Below are positions 8,845 through 17,191 of a stretch of 64,000 bases of DNA, piece after piece. The stretch's first letter is position 1. Each line of letters begins with the position of its first letter. The notes beneath the pieces were generated by a model. The model saw only the letters and a list, made by a program, of their open reading frames with translations, had not been told where the DNA came from and did no database searches. A program made the translations under genes and the position numbers. The DNA comes from Streptomyces sp. NRRL F-6131 (GTDB lineage: Bacteria; Actinomycetota; Actinomycetes; Streptomycetales; Streptomycetaceae). The DNA lies in assembly GCA_000719695.1 (NCBI GenBank), contig JOHN01000005.1, positions 119,105-183,104 on the forward strand. The letters are read 5' to 3'.

Positions 8845-9378
8845 CTAGGCGGGGTGCGGGGTGCGGTCGCGGACCATCAGGGCGGCCCGCTTGTCGGGCA
8901 GGTCGAGTTCGGCGGCGAGCCGGAACCCGGCCCTCCGGAAGGCGCGGACGGAGCGCCGGTTGCGCAGGTCGGGCTCGGCGACCACCCGCTGGCAGCGCGG
9001 ACGCTCCCGCAGCAGGCGGTCGGCCAGGGCGGCGAGCAGGGTGGCGCCGACACCCCGGCCGCGGCTGTCGGCGGGTCCGAGCAGCAGGTGGACGCCGGTG
9101 TCGTGGGGCCGGGCCGGGTAGTGCGCGGCGAGCGGGTCGAGGTCGGCCCGGTAGACCTCCCAGTAGCTCATCGGGGTGTCGTCGAGCAGGCCGAGGCAGG
9201 GCAGGCTGCGGCCGTCGCCGTCGAGCTGGGTGCGCAGGTGGCGCTCGGTGACGGCGGCCGGGCCGGCGAGTTCCCAGAACGCGGCGACCTCGGGGTCGTT
9301 CATCCAACGGGTGAGCAGGCCGAGGTCGGCGGGGAGCCGGACCGGGCGGAGCCGGAACTCCCCGGCGACGGTGGTCAT
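8845..9378 (-). CDS. GNAT acyltransferase for hydroxamate formation (IucB/DesC-like)
   Basis: Expected to transfer an acyl group from acyl-CoA to the N-hydroxy amine made by the neighbouring monooxygenase. The 177 residues fit the siderophore GNAT subgroup: PMSYWEVY near 70, the CoA-binding loop SRGRGVGATLL near 109, and the conserved VVAEPDLRNRRSVRAFRRAG segment near 135. The ATG at 9378 follows GGTGGGGGG. It is the second gene of the operon, 89 nt after the first synthetase and 15 nt before the hydroxylase. Confidence 0.9.
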   Translation of the reverse strand: MTTVAGEFRLRPVRLPADLGLLTRWMNDPEVAAFWELAGPAAVTERHLRTQLDGDGRSLPCLGLLDDTPMSYWEVYRADLDPLAAHYPARPHDTGVHLLLGPADSRGRGVGATLLAALADRLLRERPRCQRVVAEPDLRNRRSVRAFRRAGFRLAAELDLPDKRAALMVRDRTPHPA

Positions 9379-9467
9379 GGCCCCCCACCCGGCCGGGTCC
9401 GCGGCATCCCGGCCGACCGGTTCCCCGGCCCCGTCCCGGGCCTCGCGGCGGCCCCCGGTCGGCCCTT

Positions 9468-11309
9468 TCACGCGCCGGCCACCGGGTTGGCGAGGTCGAC
9501 GTAGACGGACTGGGTGGCGACCGGGCCGACCAGTTCGTCCAGGCCCTGGATCCGGGTGAGCAGATTGGCCTTGCAGGGCAGGGTCGGGGAGTCGAGCAGC
9601 AGGCCGGGCAGCGCGGAGCCGGTGGCGGTGGCGGCGGGTCCGGCCAGGAAGCCCCGGAGCGCGGCCAGCAGCACGGTCTCGTCGGCGAGCCGCTGCGAGC
9701 CGAGGGCGCCGATCAGGCCGAGCACGTGGTTGATGCCCAGGTAGTAGGCGAAGTGGTGGTCGATCACCGGGTCGTCGAGGAAGGTGTCGCTGCGGGTGCC
9801 GAGGCCGGGCAGCCGGGCCGTGAGCCGGTCGGCGGCGCTGTGCCGGTAGTAGTAGCCCTGGTTGTCGCGGTAGCGGCCGCCGTTCGGCCAGCCGTCGGCG
9901 TCGAGCAGCACGAGGCTGTTCTGCTGGTGGGCCTCCAGGGCGATGCCGGCCCGGCCGTCCAGCCAGAGGACGGGCAGCACCACCGCGTCCAGGTAGCGCA
10001 GGAACCATTCGGCGGCCACGGTCGGCAGCGGCCGTCCGGTGCGGGCGGCGAGCCCGCGCAGCAGGTCGCCGAGCCGGGACGGGACGGTGTCGCCCCCCTC
10101 GGGCCCGCCCGCCGGATGGGGCCGTTCGGCGACCAGGCCGGCCACGCAGTAGGCGCGGTCACCGGGGGCGAAGGGCTGGGCGCGCAGCACGGTGTCCAGG
10201 CCGCCGGGGTCGCCGAGGCCGGGGTGGTCGACGCCGATCCAGGCGGGGTCGCGGACGATGTCGAAGCCGGGGTGGGCGGCCCGCCACTCGGCGCCGAGCC
10301 CGCTCTCCAGCAGCCGGTGCATCTCCAGGCCCCGGTGGAGCTCCTTGCGGAGGTTCTCCCGGCGGGAGTTGGTGATCCGCAGGCCGAGCGAGAGCTTGAG
10401 CATCCAGGGGGTGCCGGGCCGGTAGACGGTGCGCACCGAGGAGGTCGGGTACCAGGCGGCGCCGGCCGGGCCGAGGTCGTGCAGCCGGCCGGCGGCGAGC
10501 AGGGCGGCGACGGCCGGGCGGTGGGCCAGTTCGCGGGCCTGCCAGGGGTGCAGCGGCAGGGCGGCGGTGCCGGGCGGCAGCAGCCCGGGGTCGCCGAGGA
10601 GCTGGGCGGTGATCCGGTCGGCGCTCTCGGTGAGGGCGGAGCCGGCGGCGAGCAGCTCGCGGTCGACGGCGTACCAGTGCAGCTGGAAGGAGCCGTGCAG
10701 TTCGGGCGAGTAGGCGGCGCTCTGGGCGGGGCCGAGGCCGTCGCGGCTCTTCGGGGTGGGGTGCAGGGGGTGGCCGAGCAGCAGGGACTGCTCGGCGGCG
10801 AGGAACTCGGAGCGTTCGGGCCCGCCGGGCACCGGGGCGGTGGCGGCGCGGTGGTGGGCCAGGATGTCGGCGGTGCGGACCACCGAGTCGGCGACCCGGG
10901 CGGCGAGGTCGGCGATCTGCCCGGGGTCGGGCCGGGCGGCGGCCGCGGCGGCGAGCAGCGCGGCGGCGGTGACGGCGTCCACCGGAGCCCCCCGGGAGTC
11001 CCCCGCCGCGCCGGCCGCGAGGGTGGCCGGTCCGAAGCGGTGCCAGCCGGCCGGCGACCAGTGCCGGACGGGGGCGGAGAGCCGGGCGGCGCCGCCGAGG
11101 ACGGCGATCCTCAGGTGCCCGTCCGGGCCGGGCGCGGCGCCGGTCTCCCGGGCCCAGCAGCGCAGCAGGGCCTCCAGGGCGGCCTGCTCGGCGGCGACGG
11201 CCGGGTCCGGGTGGAGCAGCCGGTCGACCTGGACCGGGCCCGCGGTGGCGGCGGGGCCGGGGCGGTGGGCCGGGATGTCGGGCGGGGCTCCGGTGAGGGC
11301 GGTGCTCAA
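9468..11309 (-). CDS. IucA/IucC family siderophore synthetase (first gene of operon)
   Basis: NIS synthetase, 613 residues, expected to condense citrate or a related acid with a hydroxamate amine. Motifs include GHPLHPTPKSRDG near 190, LPLHPWQ, TSSVRTVYRPG, KLSLGLRITNSRRENL (ATP binding) and EAHQQNSLV. The C-terminal FhuF-like region ends in PCKANLLTR. The TTG start at 11309 is chosen because AAGGAG lies 5 nt upstream; the longer reading frame would begin upstream of the iron box. It heads the operon. Together with the hydroxylase, the acyltransferase and a second synthetase it completes the four-gene iucABCD set, in a different gene order. Confidence 0.9.
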   Translation of the reverse strand: MSTALTGAPPDIPAHRPGPAATAGPVQVDRLLHPDPAVAAEQAALEALLRCWARETGAAPGPDGHLRIAVLGGAARLSAPVRHWSPAGWHRFGPATLAAGAAGDSRGAPVDAVTAAALLAAAAAARPDPGQIADLAARVADSVVRTADILAHHRAATAPVPGGPERSEFLAAEQSLLLGHPLHPTPKSRDGLGPAQSAAYSPELHGSFQLHWYAVDRELLAAGSALTESADRITAQLLGDPGLLPPGTAALPLHPWQARELAHRPAVAALLAAGRLHDLGPAGAAWYPTSSVRTVYRPGTPWMLKLSLGLRITNSRRENLRKELHRGLEMHRLLESGLGAEWRAAHPGFDIVRDPAWIGVDHPGLGDPGGLDTVLRAQPFAPGDRAYCVAGLVAERPHPAGGPEGGDTVPSRLGDLLRGLAARTGRPLPTVAAEWFLRYLDAVVLPVLWLDGRAGIALEAHQQNSLVLLDADGWPNGGRYRDNQGYYYRHSAADRLTARLPGLGTRSDTFLDDPVIDHHFAYYLGINHVLGLIGALGSQRLADETVLLAALRGFLAGPAATATGSALPGLLLDSPTLPCKANLLTRIQGLDELVGPVATQSVYVDLANPVAGA

Positions 11310-11383
11310 TGCTGCTCCTTGGTGCGCGTGGAGTGCCGACGCGCGTGGGGTGGAGATAACTGGCGGGCGCTCGCACCGTCGCG

Positions 11384-11402
11384 TCAGGTAAGGGTTACCT
11401 AT
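11384..11402 (-). promoter_or_regulatory. Iron box (DmdR/IdeR-type operator) for the siderophore operon
   Basis: TCAGGTAAGGGTTACCTAT contains the near-palindrome AGGTAAGGGTTACCT. It matches 14 of 19 positions of the actinobacterial iron box TTAGGTTAGGCTCACCTAA as I know it. It lies 75-93 nt upstream of the first siderophore gene, in the only non-coding stretch before the operon, so iron-dependent repression is the likely control. Confidence 0.78.
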
Positions 11403-11640
11403 CCCTGACGGGTGATCACAAGAACGGCTCACTCGTCCGGGTGAAGATCGGTGAATGTTCACCGTTCAGGGGGGAACGCGGGCCCCGCGGTGCCAACGAG
11501 CCGGCCGCCGGCGCGTCACAGATCGGTGACCGCCGCGGCCGACCGCAACCCGGGGGCCGCCCGGTGCCGTCCTGGTGGCCAGTGGCAGACTCCAGCACGG
11601 CGGTCCGCCGCCTCACCGAACTACCAGGGGGACAGCACAC

Positions 11641-12825
11641 ATGCCAGCGATCCACCGGTCAGCCGCAGCCGCGGTCCTCGCCGCGGGGACCCTGCTCGCC
11701 GTCACCGCCTGCGGCCCCGACGGGCCTTCGGGCGGCGGGGGAACCGCCGCCCCGCCGCCCTCGCCGGGCGTCTCCGCCTCCGCCACCGCCGCGGGGGGCG
11801 GCGGCGCGATCGGGGGCATCACCCTGCCCACCGGCCTGCCGACCAGCCTGCTGGACGGCCTGCCGAAGAGCTGGGACGACCTGACGAAGTGGAAGTTCGA
11901 GGACTGGGACAACTGGGCGTCCAAGCACGTCTTCAACAACCCGATCGTCAAGGACTTCTGGAACCCGGACAAGATGGGCGACTCCAAGCCGGCCGACCCG
12001 GCGCCGCCCACCGCCAAGCCCGCGGACGACGCCGGGGTCACCGACCCCGAGCCGGCGGTGGTCAAGGCCGTGCCGGTGCCGCGTCCGTACACCAAGCAGC
12101 CCTCGGGGAAGGTGTTCTTCTCCGCCGAGGGCGGCCGCGGCAACTGCTCGGCCACCGTGGTCCAGGACCCGGCGCACCCGGGCAGGAGCAACCTGGTCTG
12201 GACGGCCGGCCACTGCGTCCACCCGGGCAAGGGCGGCAGCTACTTCAAGGACCTCGTGTTCGTCCCCGCCTACAACAACTCGGGCGCCTCCAGCGGCGGC
12301 AAGAAGGCACCGCTGGCCGAGCTGGCGCCGCTCGGCACCTGGTGGGCCAAGGACGTGGTCACCTCGCCGCAGTGGCTGGTCGAGGGCGGCGGGACGGGTG
12401 ACGCCGCGAACCAGTACGACTTCGCGATCATGCGGGTGAGCAACCAGAACGACACCGGCAAGTCGCTGGAGGAGACGGTCGGCGGAGCCGTCCCGGTCTG
12501 GTTCGACGCCCCGCGCGACAAGCTCTCCGTCAACGCCGTCGGCTACCCGCTGTACAAGCCGTTCGACGGCCAGGAGCTGTACAAGTGCGAGGGCGGGAAG
12601 CCGACCCGGCTCTCCTTCGACCCGAAGCGCCCCTCGATGCTCACCGTCGGGTGCAACATGACCCAGGGCTCCAGCGGCGGCGGCTGGTTCGCGCCGATGC
12701 CGGACGGCAAGCTCGCGCTGGTCTCCAACACCTCGATCGGCACCCAGGACCACACCTCGCTGAGCGGACCGTACCTGGAGACGGTCGCCAAGCAGGCGCT
12801 GGACTGGATCGCCAAGAAGAAGTAG
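11641..12825 (+). CDS. Trypsin-like serine peptidase lipoprotein
   Basis: Secreted, lipid-anchored serine protease of the chymotrypsin/V8 fold. A signal peptide ends in the lipobox VTAC (Cys24), followed by a Gly/Pro-rich linker. The catalytic triad is visible as His191 in WTAGHC, Asp260 in YDFAIM and Ser345 in QGSSGGGW. A GNC motif sits before the His, as in V8-like peptidases. The total of 394 residues includes about 135 residues of linker and a Trp-rich segment before the protease domain. The ATG at 11641 has GGGGGA upstream. The 331-bp gap shared with the siderophore operon holds that operon's iron box; I see no clear promoter for this gene. It faces hflX across a strong terminator. Confidence 0.9.
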   Translation: MPAIHRSAAAAVLAAGTLLAVTACGPDGPSGGGGTAAPPPSPGVSASATAAGGGGAIGGITLPTGLPTSLLDGLPKSWDDLTKWKFEDWDNWASKHVFNNPIVKDFWNPDKMGDSKPADPAPPTAKPADDAGVTDPEPAVVKAVPVPRPYTKQPSGKVFFSAEGGRGNCSATVVQDPAHPGRSNLVWTAGHCVHPGKGGSYFKDLVFVPAYNNSGASSGGKKAPLAELAPLGTWWAKDVVTSPQWLVEGGGTGDAANQYDFAIMRVSNQNDTGKSLEETVGGAVPVWFDAPRDKLSVNAVGYPLYKPFDGQELYKCEGGKPTRLSFDPKRPSMLTVGCNMTQGSSGGGWFAPMPDGKLALVSNTSIGTQDHTSLSGPYLETVAKQALDWIAKKK

Positions 12826-12835
12826 CCGGACGCGC

Positions 12836-12884
12836 CGAACGGCCCCGGCCCCCTCCCGCGAGGAGAGGGGGCCGGGGCCGTTCG
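12836..12884. terminator. Bidirectional terminator, perfect 20-bp stem
   Basis: Positions 12836-12855 and 12865-12884 are perfect reverse complements (CGAACGGCCCCGGCCCCCTC arm) with a 9-nt loop. It begins 11 nt after the peptidase stop and lies 52 nt beyond the hflX stop, so it serves two convergent genes. Confidence 0.85.
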
Positions 12885-12936
12885 CGTGCGGTGCGGACGC
12901 GCGGTCCCGCCGTGCGGCGCGACCGTCCGGTGCGGA

Positions 12937-14445
12937 TCAGCCCCCGGGCGTCAGCGCCACCGCGAAGGGCTCCAGCTCGGCGGCCAGCTCGGCCGGCACC
13001 TTGGCGTGCAGCAGGGTGCCCTCGGCGGTGTGCTCGGCGCCGAGCAGCTCGCCCTCGGCGTGCACCCGGGACACCAGCGCGCCCTGGGTGTACGGGACGA
13101 GCGCGTGCACCTCGACCGCCGGACGCGGCAGCTCGTCGTCGATGAGCTTGAGCAGCTCGTCGATGCCGGCGCCGGTGCGGGCCGACACCACGATGGCGTG
13201 CGGCTCGCGACGCAGCAGCCGCTGCAGGACGTGCGGGTCGGCCGCGTCGGCCTTGTTGATCACCACGATCTCCGGCACGTTCTGCGCGTCGACCGAGACG
13301 ACGACCTCGCGGACGGCGGCCAGCTGCGTCTCCGGCTCGGGGTGCGAACCGTCGACCACGTGCAGGATGAGGTCCGCGTCGGCGACCTCCTCCATGGTGG
13401 AGCGGAACGCCTCGACCAGGTGGTGCGGCAGGTGCCGGACGAAGCCGACGGTGTCGGCCAGGGTGTAGACCCGGCCGCTCGGGGTCTGCGCCCGGCGCAC
13501 GGTCGGGTCGAGGGTGGCGAACAGCGAGTTCTCCACCAGCACGCCCGCGCCGGTGAGCCGGTTGAGCAGGGAGGACTTGCCGGCGTTGGTGTAACCGGCG
13601 ATGGCCACGGACGGCACCTGGTGACGCTTGCGCTCCTGGCGCTTGGTGTCGCGGCCCTTCTTCATGTCGGCGATCTCCCGGCGGAGCTTCGCCATCTTCT
13701 CGCGGATCCGCCGCCGGTCGGTCTCGATCTTGGTCTCACCGGGACCACGGGTGGCCATGCCGCCGCCGGACGAGCCGGAGCCACCACCACCCATCTGCCG
13801 GGAGAGCGACTGACCCCAGCCGCGCAGGCGCGGCAGCATGTACTGCATCTGCGCGAGCGAGACCTGCGCCTTGCCCTCGCGGGACTTGGCGTGCTGGGCG
13901 AAGATGTCCAGGATCAGGGCCGTCCGGTCGACGACCTTGACCTTGACCACGTCCTCCAGGTGGATCAGCTGGCCCGGGGTGAGCTCACCGTCGCAGACCA
14001 CGGTGTCGGCGCCGGTGGAGGCCACGATGTCACGCAGCTCCTTGGCCTTGCCGGAGCCGATGTAGGTGGCCGCGTCGGGCTTGTCACGCCGCTGGATGAC
14101 GCCGTCCAGCACCTCGGAACCGGCCGTCTCGGCCAGCGCGGCGAGCTCGGCCATCGAGTTCTCCGCCTCCTCCAGGGTGCCGTCGGTCCAGACACCGACG
14201 AGCACCACGCGCTCCAGGCGGAGCTGGCGGTACTCGACCTCGGTGACGTCCTCGAGCTCGGTGGAGAGGCCGGCGACGCGGCGCAGCGCGGCACGCTCGC
14301 TGCGGTCGTACTGGTCGCCGTCGTAGTGGTGGTCGAGGTCCTCGTCGATGGCCGCGAGGTCCTCGTCCATGAGGGCTTCCGCCCGCAGACCGTCCAGGCG
14401 GCGCGGGGCGTCGGCGTGGTCGCGGGTGTCGAACGTGGAGGTCAT
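12937..14445 (-). CDS. hflX: GTPase HflX, ribosome-associated
   Basis: GTPase that splits stalled 70S ribosomes under stress. Of 502 residues, the first ~60 are acidic. The HflX N-terminal domain follows (GSGKAKEL and VVCDGELTPGQ near 150-175), then the Gly-rich linker with MGGGGSGSSGGG and the GPGETKIETDRRRI helix. The G domain has Walker A GYTNAGKSS near 290, DTVGF and NKAD. The ATG at 14445 is preceded by AAGGAC. It is the last gene of a minus-strand run that includes rshA, 107 nt upstream. Confidence 0.95.
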   Translation of the reverse strand: MTSTFDTRDHADAPRRLDGLRAEALMDEDLAAIDEDLDHHYDGDQYDRSERAALRRVAGLSTELEDVTEVEYRQLRLERVVLVGVWTDGTLEEAENSMAELAALAETAGSEVLDGVIQRRDKPDAATYIGSGKAKELRDIVASTGADTVVCDGELTPGQLIHLEDVVKVKVVDRTALILDIFAQHAKSREGKAQVSLAQMQYMLPRLRGWGQSLSRQMGGGGSGSSGGGMATRGPGETKIETDRRRIREKMAKLRREIADMKKGRDTKRQERKRHQVPSVAIAGYTNAGKSSLLNRLTGAGVLVENSLFATLDPTVRRAQTPSGRVYTLADTVGFVRHLPHHLVEAFRSTMEEVADADLILHVVDGSHPEPETQLAAVREVVVSVDAQNVPEIVVINKADAADPHVLQRLLRREPHAIVVSARTGAGIDELLKLIDDELPRPAVEVHALVPYTQGALVSRVHAEGELLGAEHTAEGTLLHAKVPAELAAELEPFAVALTPGG

Positions 14446-14552
14446 TCTGTCCTTAGGCTGCTGGAACGGGTGGCCTGTGCGCGACCGTACGGACGGTCGT
14501 GCCGGGAGTCTGCCCAGCTGCCGCCCCGTGTACCACTCGGGCGAGGTGTGAG

Positions 14553-16997
14553 CTACCCCTCGGGACCGCGGGTCGGGCTGAGACTCCTCTGCCCCCTGAA
14601 CGCCGCGGTCCGGCCGTGAATTCCCCATGATGTTCGCACGCCGGGCGCGTGCGGGTCATCCTCATTTCCCTCCGGCGGCGCCGGGTCGTCCGCGCGCGGG
14701 CCGGCCGGGGCGGGCGGGGCCGCCGGGACCCGGCCGGGACCGCCGCCGGCCGGGGCGTGCGGGCGCTCCACGTCGTACACCCCGGAGACCCGCAGCATGG
14801 CCCGCAACACGGCGGCCAGGACCGCCGGGTCCGGCAGCTCGACGGTGTAGGTGTGCCGGACCCGCAGCTCCTGCGGCGGCTCGACCTCGGCCGAGACGAT
14901 GCCGACGCCCTCCGCCGAGATCGCCGCGGTGAGGTCGGCGAGCAGCCGGGGCCGGTTGAGCGCCTCGGCCCGCAGGGTCGCCCGGTAGCCGCCCGGCGGG
15001 GCGCCGCCGGGGCTCCAGCACACCTCCAGGGCGCCGCGTCCGTCGGCCCGCATCCGCTCCCCCGCCGGGCAGCCGGTCCGGTGCACGGCGACCGCGCCGC
15101 CGCGGATGGGGTAGCCGACGATCCCGTCCGGGGGCACCGGGGTGCAGCAGCGGGCCAGCCGGACGGGCGCGCCCGGGCGGTCGGCCGCGGTGACCGGGAC
15201 GGCGGGCCGTCCGGCGGCGACCGGGTGGGCGGGCGGCGCGGGCTGGCCGGCCGAGGGGCCGGTGCGGACCACCGGGCGGCGCGGCGGGTGGTCGGCCAGC
15301 CAGCGTTCGATGGCGAGCCGGGCGGCCGGGGTGCGGGCGTGCGCGAGCCACTCGGGGGCGGGGCCGGACGGCTCGGCCCGGCGCCGGCCGCCCTGCCCGG
15401 CGCCGGCCCCGACCTCCTCGTGACCGCCGGGCCCGTCCGAGCCGTCCGAGCCGTCCGAGCCGTCGGTGAGGATGGCCACCCGGTCGCCGTCCTGCAGCAC
15501 GGTGGAGAGCGCCGCCAGCCGGCCGTTCACCCGGGCCCCGATACATCGGTGCCCGGTCTCCTCGCCCAGCAGGTAGGCGGCGTCCACACAGGTCGCGCCG
15601 GCCCGGAGCTGAAGCGTTTCACCGCGCTCGGTGACCACGGTGATCTCGCGGTCCCCGGCGAGGTCGGCGGTGAGCGCGGACCAGAAGGCGTCCGGGTCCG
15701 GGGTCTCCTGCTGCCACTCCAGCAGGCGGGAGAGCCAGCCGGGCCGGGCCGGGTCGGTGCGGTCCAGCTCGTCCGCGGCCTGGTCGCCGCCGCGCGCCCC
15801 GGGCTGGCGCGGGTCGCCGAGCGCCACCACCCCGGTCTCGGCGACCGCGTGCATCCGGCGGGTGCGCACCAGCACCTCGACCACCTCGCCGCCCGCCAGC
15901 GCGACCGCGGTGTGCAGCGACTGGTAGAGGTTGAACTTGGGCGCGGCCACGAAGTCCTTGAACTCGCCCGGCAGCGGCGTCCAGCAGGTGTGCAGTTCGC
16001 CGAGCACCGCGTAGCAGTCGGCGTTCTCCTCGACCACCACCAGCAGCCGCCCGAAGTCGGCCGGCTGCGGCTCCTGCGGCCGGCCGTCCCGCCCGTGCGC
16101 GGCGTCCCGCTTGAGCAGCACCCGGTGCAGCGAGACGCAGTGCCGGGGGCGGACGGTGACCTCCGCGGCGATCCCCGCCTCGGCGAGCTGGCGGCCCAGG
16201 GCCCCGGCGAACGGCGTCAGCAGGGTGTCCGGCCCGTCCTCGTGCCGGGCGAGCAGGGCGCGGCTGCGGGCGTGCTCCTCCGGGTGCAGGGTGGCGAAGA
16301 CGATGTCCTCCAGCTCGGCCTTGAGCACCTGGATGCCGAGCCGCTCGGCCAGCGGGATCAGCACGTCCCGGGTGACCTTGGCGATCCGCACCTGGCTGGC
16401 CGGCTTCATGTGCCGGATGGTGCGCATGTTGTGCAGCCGGTCGGCGAGCTTGATGACCATCACCCGGACGTCGTCCCCGGTGGCGACGAGCATTTTGCGG
16501 AAGGTCTCCGCCTCGGCCGCCGCGCCGAAGTCGACCTTCTCCAGCTTCGTCACCCCGTCGACCAGGTAGGCGACTTCGGGGCCGAAGCCCTCGGCTACCT
16601 GGCTCAGCGTCAACTCGGTGTCCTCCACGGTGTCGTGGAGCAGCGAGGCGACCAAAGTGGTGGTGCCGGCGCCGAGTTGGGCCAGGATCATGGTGACGGC
16701 GAGCGGGTGGGTGATGTACGGCTCGCCGCTCTTCCGCTTCTGGCCGCGGTGACTCTCCTCGGCCAGCCGGTAGGCCCGGCCGAGGAGGCCGAGGTCGGCC
16801 TGCGGATGGTGCCGGCGGTGGGCCTGGACCAGCGGTTCGAGGGCGTCCGGCACCGGCGGGCGGCCGGTGGCCAGCAGCGCGGCCCGCCCGGCGCGGCCGA
16901 GCGCGGCCCGGCCCAGTCCGCCGAGCGGCCGTCTGGGCCCGGCTTGCCGTGCGGACGTCGGCTGCCCCGCCAGGGGCTGCCCGGCTTCGATGGTCAT
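14553..16997 (-). CDS. rshA: RelA/SpoT homologue with diverged synthetase domain (RshA-like)
   Basis: Long RSH protein of (p)ppGpp metabolism, 814 residues. The HD hydrolase domain is intact: HPLAV near 97, LLHDTVED at 119-126 and KLADRLHN. The synthetase region keeps PGEFKDFVAAPKFNLYQSLH but lacks a standard GRxKHxYSIYxKM segment (RHCVSLHRVLLKRD instead) and has EVLVRT for EVQIRT. A TGS domain follows (TVVTERGETLQLRAGATCVD), then a linker with three SDG repeats, a zinc-finger-like ARCCTPVPPDGIVG segment and an ACT domain. The ATG at 16997 has GGAGG 5 nt upstream. Streptomyces carry relA plus this second homologue, rshA, near hflX and dapF. Expected activity is hydrolysis, with synthesis doubtful. 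Confidence 0.88.
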   Translation of the reverse strand: MTIEAGQPLAGQPTSARQAGPRRPLGGLGRAALGRAGRAALLATGRPPVPDALEPLVQAHRRHHPQADLGLLGRAYRLAEESHRGQKRKSGEPYITHPLAVTMILAQLGAGTTTLVASLLHDTVEDTELTLSQVAEGFGPEVAYLVDGVTKLEKVDFGAAAEAETFRKMLVATGDDVRVMVIKLADRLHNMRTIRHMKPASQVRIAKVTRDVLIPLAERLGIQVLKAELEDIVFATLHPEEHARSRALLARHEDGPDTLLTPFAGALGRQLAEAGIAAEVTVRPRHCVSLHRVLLKRDAAHGRDGRPQEPQPADFGRLLVVVEENADCYAVLGELHTCWTPLPGEFKDFVAAPKFNLYQSLHTAVALAGGEVVEVLVRTRRMHAVAETGVVALGDPRQPGARGGDQAADELDRTDPARPGWLSRLLEWQQETPDPDAFWSALTADLAGDREITVVTERGETLQLRAGATCVDAAYLLGEETGHRCIGARVNGRLAALSTVLQDGDRVAILTDGSDGSDGSDGPGGHEEVGAGAGQGGRRRAEPSGPAPEWLAHARTPAARLAIERWLADHPPRRPVVRTGPSAGQPAPPAHPVAAGRPAVPVTAADRPGAPVRLARCCTPVPPDGIVGYPIRGGAVAVHRTGCPAGERMRADGRGALEVCWSPGGAPPGGYRATLRAEALNRPRLLADLTAAISAEGVGIVSAEVEPPQELRVRHTYTVELPDPAVLAAVLRAMLRVSGVYDVERPHAPAGGGPGRVPAAPPAPAGPRADDPAPPEGNEDDPHAPGVRTSWGIHGRTAAFRGQRSLSPTRGPEG

Positions 16998-17191
16998 CGG
17001 CACCTCCGGCAGCAGTACCGGGGGCGTGGGCCGACCCGGTGGTCCATGCTACCGAGCAGAGCACGTTCCGCGGTGCCCCGCTTCCCGTCCGTCATCGCTG
17101 TCACCCGAACGGGGGGATTCGATCCCGTACGAAGTGGGGAAACGCGACCGGCCGAACCGACTGACGAACCGACCGGCCGCGGACCCGTCGG

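Noticed and set aside
5616..11309. Desferrioxamine (desABCD) cluster
   Set aside because: There is no lysine decarboxylase and there are two different synthetases; desABCD has one of each.
9726..11408. 560-residue plus-strand frame antisense to the first siderophore synthetase
   Set aside because: Composition is Gly/Val/Gln/Arg shadow type and the opposite strand encodes a clear IucA/IucC protein.
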